NCBI GenBank assembly: GCA_036874045.1
Contig: CM072344.1
Coordinates: forward strand, 10,388,501-10,452,500
Source: Cymodocea nodosa
Taxonomy: Eukaryota; Streptophyta; Magnoliopsida; Alismatales; Cymodoceaceae
DNA: 64,000 nucleotides
Direction: 5' to 3'
A program made the translations under genes and the position numbers. Below are positions 56,043-64,000 of this stretch, in pieces. Position 1 is the stretch's first letter; every line of letters starts with the position of its first letter. The notes below the pieces were generated by a model. It was not told where the DNA came from and did no database searches. It was given only the letters and a program-made list of their open reading frames with translations.

Positions 56043-57683
56043 TGTTGAGTATTTTTGTTTTGATGATGTGTGCTGAATGAAAATAATCATATTTGCTCAA
56101 TTACTATTGCTTGTGAAAAGAAATTAAAATCATCAATTAATACAGAAAAGCTTACTAATATAAATACTTGTCTGTATCGGATCTGAAGTTAATAACTAGT
56201 CATTTCATTGCATTAATTTCTCATTTAGCTAAATGCTAAGTTAACGTGTGTTTCTATTAAAAATCATGATATGTTTTAATGTTATATCTTCTGTATCATG
56301 AACAGTGCACGTTTAGACAACTCGTTAAGTTAGAGTTTTGTTTGTACAGAGGTCATGTGAGAATTCGTTAAATTAGAGGCTTAAAGGTTAAAATAGGTCA
56401 TGTGATAACTCGTTAAGTAAGTGAGTAAAAGAAGAGACGAACTCGTTAAGTTAGTGTTATACTTGTGGTGAAATTATAAGTTACGAATGTTGTATTTTAT
56501 CACGTGAGGTGCACATGTTTAACTCGTTAAGTTAACATAACTAAACGCATTGAGTTGCTATATTGAACACTAAGGCAACGCGTTAGGTTAGCGTTATAAA
56601 CTTAAGTTGTTATTTTTGCACGTGGTAAAATTCTTATTATAAAAACATTTGTTTCTTACTGAATCGGTGAGTTAAAGTTTTTTCGGAGACTTACAGTCGT
56701 AGCTATCCGAAAGGTAACTTAAGTCATGTTTTCAGGTCTTGACACATGTCTCACTAGTTTTATAATATAAAGAGTTTTTCGGTGACTTACATTTGTAACT
56801 ATCCGAAACTTAAACTGTTTTTGGTGAGTTATCGTTTAACCTTCCGAAAGAAAGGTTAAGCTGGTTCGTTGAGTTAGCATAACACCACAGACTTTGTTCG
56901 TTGAGTTAGCTACAGTACTTGTCACGTGAAATGGCACATGGTGAACTCGTTAAGTTAGAAACGTTAAATTATATATATATACTTGTGTTACTCGTTTAGT
57001 TAACATTAAAGTAATGACTTCTTATTATACTGATGAAAAATTTTTGGACGAGAAAGTTTATTTTGCAGGAAATTTTTCAAAGATCCAGGACTGATGAATA
57101 AAGAAAATTTGAAATATAAACGTGGGTTAGAACGTGTGTGTTTTGATGAAGGAAAAAGAAAAGACGTGGAGAAGTGGAAAACTGGTAGTGGTTAAACGTG
57201 AAGGATTCGTAAAAGAAAAATCTTTTTCAGGGATCAAAAACACCTTTTCGGGAAAAATCTCTCAAGTGGAAGAAAATTCAGTGAAGCACAAAAAGGTAAG
57301 ATTTTCGTCATTGAAGATTTGAAGTATCAGAAGAAAGCAAATTTGGTGAAGCATGAAAAGACAAGATATTCGTCACTAAAGAATTGTTGAAGAAGAAAGA
57401 AGAAGAAAGATCTCAAAAAGGGAGAAATGTTTTAAATTCTGCAAATTAGTTTTCTCTATTTGTAGTTATGAAATTGTATAGATGAAACATGGTATCGAAA
57501 TATAATTACATCTACAATTTCTGAGGAGTATTGAATTGTATATTGTAATTGAAACCTTGAATAAAAATGATTTTATGAAAACAATGTCTCGACTTGTTTT
57601 TGTGTTTTAAAGTTTCAATTATATTTCAGAAAATAATAAAAATACACAATTCACCCCCTCTTGTGTAGTCATACGATCCTACA
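56043..57683 (+). repeat. 5' LTR of S4, rearranged U3
   Basis: TGTTGAGTATTTTTG to CATACGATCCTACA, 1641 bp. Relative to S1 it has an extra block at about 56660-56875 with GGTGAGTTA, TATCCGAAA and CTTAAGTCA motifs, replacing a short GGTTCGTTGAGTTA unit. It lacks the roughly 80-base stretch containing the TATAAAA box (S1 5760-5840; gap near 57210). It may therefore be promoter-dead. Confidence 0.9.
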
Positions 57684-57685
57684 AG

Positions 57686-57697
57686 TGGTATCAGAGC
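57686..57697 (+). promoter_or_regulatory. Primer binding site of S4
   Basis: TGGTATCAGAGC, two bases after the LTR end; exact complement of the initiator tRNA-Met 3' end. Confidence 0.95.
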
Positions 57698-57883
57698 TTT
57701 ATTAATAATCTTTGATATAAAATCGATACCAACTTATTTAATATCATTGCTTATTCTACCTTCCTTGTTTTTAAATAGAAATTAATATTTGAGCATACGT
57801 TTAACTTTCTTGATTTAAGGCTCAAGTTGTTTTAAAGTTTTTAGACTGTTTAAAATCAAATAGGTTGAAAAATCTAAGGTAAG

Positions 57884-60122
57884 ATGGCTACTAAAAATGG
57901 TAATTTTTCTTTATATGAAGGCCAAAATCTTAATCGTCCTCCTTTATTTGATGGAATACATTTTGAATATTGGAAATATAGGATGACTGTTTTTCTTCAA
58001 AGTATAGATCATAAATTGTGGTTCATGATTTCTAAACCATATACTCCATTAACTACTCCTTATAATACTTGGACAATTACTAAAAAAGAAAATGAAACTC
58101 TGAATGCTAAGGGCTTAAATATTTTATTTTGTGCATTGAGTTATGAACAGTTTAGTAAAGTGTCGACATATAAATCTGCTTATGAAGTGTGGCATGCATT
58201 AGAAGTTTCACATGAAGGTACTTCTCAAGTTAAAGAGACAAAAATAAACATGTTGATTCATAAGTATGAACTCTTTAAGATGCATGAAGACGATCTGAGA
58301 TGTTTTCCAGATTTCTTGATATCATAAACTCTTTAAAATATTTAGGAAAGAATTTTGAATAGAAGGATTTGGTAAAGAAAATTCTCAGATCCCTAAGTTC
58401 TAAATGGTCTTAGAAAGTAACATCAATTGAGGAATCACGAGATTTAAATGTTTATACTATGAATGAACTTATAGGAAATTTAACAGCTTATGAAGTTCAA
58501 TTAAATGAATCATTGAGTCACAACAAACTAAAAATGAAGAAAGAAATAGCCTTCAAAATTAATTTAGATTCTGATATATCTACTAATTCTAACGAGGGTT
58601 TGATTTTGTTGACTAGGAAATTCAAGAAAGCATGGAAAGCTAGGAAACAGCAAAGGAACAAAAATGATAAACCCTCAACATCAAAATCACTAAATGATCC
58701 AAAAAGTATGTATGTTACAACAGTAAGAAACCTAGACATCTTTCTCAAGATTGTCCTATGAGGAAAAATGAAAAGCAAAGTAGGACAAATCAGAAGAAGA
58801 CGGCTCAGAAAACTCAGAAAAAGTTTTACAAGAAAAAGGCTTTGAAGGCCAATTGAGATGACACGTCTAAAGAGTTTAAATCTAAGGAATCAGCATCAAA
58901 ATCTTTACATTCAGAAGGAGAACAAGAGTTAGAAGACGTTGCTCATGTGTGCTTCATGGCAGATGAGTCTGAGGTAATATCTGATCCTAAAAGTCATTCA
59001 GATTTCAACTTTGATGAATTATTATGTGCTTATCATGCATTATTACAAAAACTTAAAGTATGTAAATTGGAAAATAAGAATATTAGAAAATCTTCATCCA
59101 TTATGGAAGAAGAAAATTGTTTCCTGTTTACTACTTTAGAAAAGTTTAAATGTGATAATGAAAATCATGCTAGAGATTTGCAAAAATTTAGATTTAATGA
59201 ATGTATCTTGCATGAACAAATACAGAATATAAATGCGGAAAAATTAAAGATAGAATCTGGAAATGAAATGTTGAGAAACAATATAAATGAACTTGAATTA
59301 GAGATAGATAAATTAAAACTAAGAGAGCAAGATTTAAATTCTACCATTGAGAAATGGAATTTAAGTCAAACTAAGTTAGACAAACTAACTAGTACCCCTA
59401 CGGTGTCTTATAAATTTGGCTTAGGATTTGATTATCCTGAATATCCTGAATCTCAAGCCAATAAAGGATTTATTAGTTGCAGTTCAAGTAAATCTAAGAC
59501 TAAAATTCCTTTTATTATGAAACAAGGTAATAAATATGTAGAAGTAGGTACTTCAAGGGATGAATCATGCAGTAATTATATAAATCAATGTGATTTGTCA
59601 AATTGTACTTCTAACATGACTATAAATGTTTCTAAAAATCTTGTTTCTTATTTCGGAAATTCAGTTTCTAATGTTTCTAAAATATCAGACAATTGTAGTA
59701 AACTGAAAATTCAGAAACCTGAGCATGTAATTCAATACATTGGTATCAGACCATTTACTCATTCTGCATGTGATAAAACTAAAAATTCTTGAGCAAAAAA
59801 AGATTTTGTATATACGAAAAATGTTAATACAAGTACAAAATCTTGGTATGAACTTACTGAAATGTATGAGCATGACCAAAATAAATTAACATCTGATAAA
59901 AATCTGTTTGGTCTTGATTATACTACATTTGAAAACAAAAAGAATGATTGTAAAAGCTATAATGCTATATCTGAGTATGAAGCTAATGATAAATCAATAG
60001 TACTTACAACTAATAAGAATATAAATGATAATGTTAAACTATTTTTAAACAAAAAGAAGAAATATGCGTTTAATGAACTTAGTCCTGAACAACATTGGGT
60101 ACCAAGAAAAAGTTTTTCTTAA
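57884..60122 (+). pseudogene. Copia gag with coiled coil (S4)
   Basis: Start MATKNGNFSLYEGQ, UBN2 core PPLFDGIHFEYWKYRM, GLNILFCALSYEQFSKV, VWHALEVSHEGTSQVKETK. Frameshift near 58290, stops near 58410, a frameshift in the zinc knuckle (in frame it reads CYNSKKPRHLSQDC, second Cys replaced by Ser), then VCFMADESEV and a long coiled coil (58990-59380). The C-terminal end QHWVPRKSFS at 60122 is the protease border, equivalent to QKWVPRDK of S3. A TGA at 59790 also interrupts it. Confidence 0.88.
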
Positions 60123-60363
60123 TTTACGTTGTAGGAGGAAACAACATCAAAATGGATCTTGGATAGTGGAGTGTCAAGTCACATGACCGGATAGAAAAGT
60201 CTATTACAAAATTTTACAAATACCATGAAAGGAAGTGTAACATTTGGAAAAAAAAGCAAAGATAAAATCATAGGTATGGGCAATGTTCAAATAACTCCTA
60301 CTTGTGTTATTTCGAATGTACTATATGTAGAAAACCTAGGATTTAATTTGCTGAGTGTCATAA
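60123..60363 (+). pseudogene. Copia protease fragment (S4)
   Basis: Encodes TSKWILDSGVSSHMTG, the protease active site with Val for Ala after DSG, a TAG, then GSVTFGKKSKDKIIGMG, VLYVENLGFNLLSVI. It then jumps straight to the RT C-terminal region at about 60360, deleting pre-integrase, integrase and the RT core. Confidence 0.88.
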
Positions 60364-61182
60364 ATGGATAAAGGTATATTTTTAAATCAAGAAAAATATG
60401 TAGATGAAATGCTTAAGAAATTTAATTTTAATGATACAAGGATTCGAGGAACTCCTATGAGTACTACTTTAAAGTTAGATATTGATGACATAGGAAAATC
60501 TATAGATCAAAGAAAATACAGAAGTATGATTGGTTCTTTACTTTATTTGACAGCTAGTAGACTTGATATTATGTTTGCTGTGTGTGTTTGTGCTAGATTT
60601 CAATCTAATCCTAAGGAATCACACTTAATTGTAGTTAAAAGAATATTTAGATATATACAAGGAACTAAAATTTTCAGACTGTATTATTCTAAGGATAGTT
60701 TAATAGATCTTAAAGGATATACTGATGCTGATTATGCAGGATCTAAATCTGATAGAAAGAGTACCAGTGGCACATGTCAATTATTGGGAAATAATTTGGT
60801 GTCATGGTTTAGTAAAAAGCAAAACTGTGTAGCACTTTCTGCTACAGAAGCTGAATATGTTGCTGCTGCATTGTGTTGCACTCAGATTTTGTGGATAAGG
60901 CAAACTTTAGAAGATTTTGGATTATCTTATGATACAACTGAGATTTATTATGACAATAGTTCTGCAATAAATCTTTCTAAAAATCTTGTATTACATTCAA
61001 GAGCAAAACATATAGAGGTTAGACATCATTTTCTAAGAGATAACATAATTAAAAGAAAAATTGAATTAGAATTTGTGTCTAGTAAAAATCAATTAGCTGA
61101 TATATTTACAAAACCTCTAGACGAAAATACATTCTGCAACATTATATTAAATTTAGGTATTTGTAAGCTATGTGATGTGTAA
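60364..61182 (+). pseudogene. Copia RT C-terminus and RNase H (S4)
   Basis: Open for 272 codons. Begins GIFLNQEKYVDEMLKKFNF, TPMSTTLKLDID, QYRSMIGSLLYLTASR-like, then RNase H: GYTDADYAGSKSDRKS, VSWFSKKQNCVALSAT, EAEYVAAAL, YYDNSSAINLS, LADIFTKPLDENTF and the end CKLCDV. The RNase H acidic residues are present (D in TDAD, E in EAEY, D in YYDN). The RT palm with YVDD is missing, so the ORF is a deletion remnant even though it reads open. Confidence 0.9.
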
Positions 61183-62771
61183 AATGCTTAAACTCCACAT
61201 AAAAAGATAAATATTATTGATGATGTTGTTCACCTCATAGATATTATATACTTATTATAAAATATCTAAAGTAATATCTAAGCTGCTGCTTAAGATACTA
61301 TGTATTTACTGTAAAATCATAGTAGTATCTTATTGATTTTAAAGTAGTTTATCAATTTTAATGGTTTTTACAATTTTAAGTGGAAGTGTAAATGAAAAAC
61401 ATTAAATACTTCTAACATTTTGAAATTTTGATTAAATGTTTTCTTTGAATCAAGGAAAATGCATATGATCATGCATAAATTTGACTTAATTGATTAAACT
61501 TGTAGAATAAGTTATATGTAACTCATCTTAAACGGTTAATCAAAAGTATAAGCTTATTGAAACTGATTCATATTCTCAGTACAATCATAGAAGTAAAAAT
61601 TGTATGAGATTTGTGTTTTATTGCATCTGTATTAATGGAATACATATATACTGTGCTTAAAATGAAAAGCGCTTACAAAGTGAAAATCTTTGAGAGTTTA
61701 TTGATCAGTTTGATCACGAGCCTTTTGTACTTAAGCAGATAGGTATGTAAGGATTGTTGTCCTAAAAAAGGATTCTTTAAATCTGGCAACCTAAGGTCCT
61801 GATCAGATCTGGGATTGTTGACTGAAAGCTCATTACACGGGTACATTAGAAAGCTCTTGTATGATTCAAGCTTTTCAAACTAACTTTTAAAGAAAATTAT
61901 CAATATTTACTGTTTTGAAAAGAAAAGTTGTTTCATTAATTACAGATATCTTTGAATCACATATAGTTTATACCAATATGACTACTGATTTATTGAATCA
62001 ACATTAGTACTTTTGAAAACGTTTATTTGAGATACATTCTTTTATTCTCCTTGAATTAATCGAATTGAGTTCAAAATTGTGTTTTGATTCATATACAGTA
62101 GGAATTGATTTTGGAAATCATTTCTGATGATGTCAAGATAATAGAAGTTTCTGAAAAGAAAATTTAAAAGTATAGTTATACTTAACATCTATTGTCACTA
62201 CAAGTATATTTTGTATTTTGATTTAATATATTTGAAGTATATTTATAGGGGGAGGATTAACAATGTCGAAAATAGATTAATATAATTTAAAATACAAATC
62301 TTAATTAATCTGAATTACTATCCTCTTAAAATCTTGATGAAATAATTTACAAAGACAAATAAACTATTTTAGATTCAAAGGACAAAATGATCAAATAGTT
62401 TACAATGTTCTCAAGATAATGTTTAGTTTAGCTTGTATGTTGTTTTCGAAACGTTTCAGTTGGAAGCATTCGAAAATTGTTTTAAGTGTACTAACTAGAC
62501 ATTATGTTAAATAAGGTAATGTGTAAAACTGCCTCTAGACAACATTTTACTCGTTAGGTTAGTTAACTCAACGAGTTATACTTGAATATTTCGGGTACCT
62601 TGATTGAATAAACTTTATTCAATATTTATTTAATTTCTAAACCTGACTTCTCTTCACGTTGAGTTATACACCTAAAAACCCTATTTAAACACTTATTACA
62701 TGGGTAGTTAGGTTATTTGTAAACTTTGTCAAGAAAATCTTTCCCGCTTGTTGTTGTGACAACCTGCGACA
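61183..62771 (+). other. Pol-ORF2 spacer of S4
   Basis: Colinear with S1 410-1968. Inverted repeat TAAGATACTATG...CATAGTAGTATCTTA at 61291-61332; segment 61705-61870 homologous (same element sense) to the gypsy spacers; AGGGGGAGGATT purine tract near 62250; TAACTCAACGAGTTA near 62565; then TATTTAAA and a leader to ORF2. Confidence 0.75.
62682..62689 (+). promoter_or_regulatory. TATA-like box upstream of S4 ORF2
   Basis: TATTTAAA after AAAAACCC, 90 bases before the ORF2 ATG at 62772; conserved with S1 1881-1888. Confidence 0.5.
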
Positions 62772-64000
62772 ATGGTCTCCAAGTTCTACAAAGGTCGTGG
62801 CAGAGGAAAAGGCAAAAGCAGAAGAGATGCAAAAGTAAAAGAAATAGAGAATGATGAAGTTCCACGTACTTGGTTCAAGAAAATATTTCGAGTGGACAAA
62901 AGGTTAGCAGAACTTTATAGAGATTACTTCTCTCCTTAGGGTATATTAGATGAAGTTAGACAAGAACTTCAACATACTGATGCAAATGTTACATACATGG
63001 GTATTCGTAGTAAATTTGATAGAGAATACAGAATGAAATGTGCTGAGATTGAATTTTTGGAACAGTATGCAAAATAATTGGAAAAAGGTGTAGGTTCATC
63101 AAATAGAACTCCTCAAACTCCTATAAACGGTACAAGACTACATGCATTTGAGGAAGAGCATGAATCAGCTATCCCTACTCCTTTATATTCAAAACAAGTA
63201 GAATCAGATATTGCTATAGACAAAACAAAAGTTGACAGTCTTCAAAAGGCCGTTGCAATAGAAAGTGCCTTAGAAGAATTAAAGCAGAAAACTTTTATGG
63301 AGCAATTTGAAAATAAAATAGCAATACTTGAAAAGGAGAAACAAAAATGTTATAGATGAAGGAAAGTCAGAAAAATTATGTCTAAGGAAACAAAGTCTAT
63401 TGAAAAAGGAAAATCAGATGAAAATTTATTTCCAAAGTACAATGTATGTCTAGACATTGTACCTTATTGTGCATCTGATAAACTCATCAGTTCTGAACAC
63501 ACTGAAACTGATGAAGATAATGAGACTTTATTTTCCCTTGCTAGAAAACTTGAGAAGAAATCCAAGTCAAATATGAGCTCAAGTTTTTCTATTAGTCCAA
63601 GTCCTGATGATGCAGAAATTGACAAATCAGAGCATCAGGCACCTGACATTGAACAAGTTATTGCAAATATAATTGACAATGTTGAAGCAGTAACTAGTTC
63701 AAAGGCTGAATTTTCTGGAGTAGCAGATATTGAAATTGTTAAGACTCTAGAACAGCTAAAAGTTAACTAGCCTTCTACGGAATCTATAGAAGTAGAGTTT
63801 GAGAATTCACAGCATGAATCAATGGAATTATCTGTTGAACAAAATGAACAATTACAGACAGATACACCGACTGTAGAATTTGTGGAAAAATTGAACTCTG
63901 AACATTCTATAGAGACTGAACAGATGAATGCTGAGCATATTAATAATGTTCCTAACACTGTTGAAGTTGAAGAATCAAGCTTACCTGAGCAGCTTCAAGA
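62772..64000 (+). pseudogene. Sirevirus ORF2, N-terminal part (S4)
   Basis: Start MVSKFYKGRGRGKGKSRRD. Same frame to the window edge with stops at about 62937 (CCTTAGGGT where S1 has CCTCAAGGT), 63075, 63357 and 63768. Contains one N-terminal module (YRDYFSP-GILDEVRQELQ), a Glu/Lys coiled stretch (LEELKQKTFMEQFENKIAIL), CLDIVPYCASDKLISS and the acidic TDEDNETLFSLARKLEKK repeat-poor middle. The C-terminal domain lies outside. Less decayed than S1 over the shared part. Confidence 0.82.

Larger units (their letters stand above)
56043..64000 (+). mobile_element. S4: 5' part of a Sirevirus-type copia element
   Basis: 5' LTR, primer site, gag, protease fragment joined to RT C-terminus/RNase H, spacer, ORF2 running off the right edge. 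Colinear with S1 where they overlap. Inserted in the gag leader of G4 (...GTTAAAG at 56042). Integrase and most of RT are deleted. Confidence 0.92.

Noticed and set aside
1-64000. CRISPR array, phage, bacterial operon or rRNA/tRNA genes
   Set aside because: No regularly spaced direct repeats, no bacterial gene organisation, no rRNA sequence and no tRNA cloverleaf recognised; all long ORFs belong to plant retroelements or the F-box family.

Overview
The window is plant nuclear DNA, very AT-rich, made almost entirely of nested LTR retrotransposons. No intact host gene, tRNA, rRNA or CRISPR array was seen. Sirevirus-type Ty1/copia elements (GGGGGAGA polypurine tracts, initiator-Met primer sites, an extra ORF after pol) and Athila/Tat-type Ty3/gypsy elements indicate an angiosperm; the species cannot be told from this sequence. 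Nearly every ORF carries stop codons or frameshifts, so these are old, non-autonomous copies.

Layout (names are mine). S1, 1-6372 (+): 3' part of a Sirevirus (RNase H, spacer, ORF2, 3' LTR), abutting G1. G1, 6373-12534 (+): gypsy RT/RNase H-integrase, region Y, accessory ORF, region X and the first codons of gag. S2, 12535-16693 (+): a second copia with 5' LTR, primer site, gag and protease, inserted in the G1 gag and broken in the pre-integrase region. G2, 16694-36455 (-): gypsy accessory ORF, X, gag, F-box gene, spacer and LTR; its F-box gene is split by S3, 20858-31079 (-), a full-length Sirevirus with both LTRs. G3, 36456-47961 (-): gypsy integrase (split by solo LTR E1, 45754-47291), Y, accessory ORF, X, F-box gene without the gag segment, spacer, LTR. 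G4, 47962-56042 (-): gypsy gag, F-box, short spacer, protease-RT-RNase H-integrase, Y, start of the accessory ORF. S4, 56043-64000 (+): Sirevirus 5' half inserted in the G4 gag, running off the right edge.

The most notable feature is the gypsy family. It carries an F-box gene (F-box plus F-box-associated-like region) in three copies. In G2 a 1546-bp segment with GT...AG ends, containing the whole gag ORF, separates a six-codon exon (MESFRL) from the F-box ORF; G4 keeps the same acceptor and gag. In G3 the two exons are joined exactly at those sites, as if a spliced RNA had been reverse transcribed. This suggests a retroelement that makes a spliced subgenomic F-box message from an internal promoter.

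A second theme is module sharing between superfamilies. Sirevirus ORF2 and the gypsy accessory ORF share a C-terminal domain resembling the 'putative plant transposon protein' family. Both are preceded by a TATA-like box about 80-120 bases before the ATG. The Sirevirus pol-ORF2 spacer is homologous to the gypsy F-box-LTR spacer. Arrays of short inverted repeats (AGTTA...TAACT core, with compensatory arm changes) recur in the LTRs and spacers of all families.
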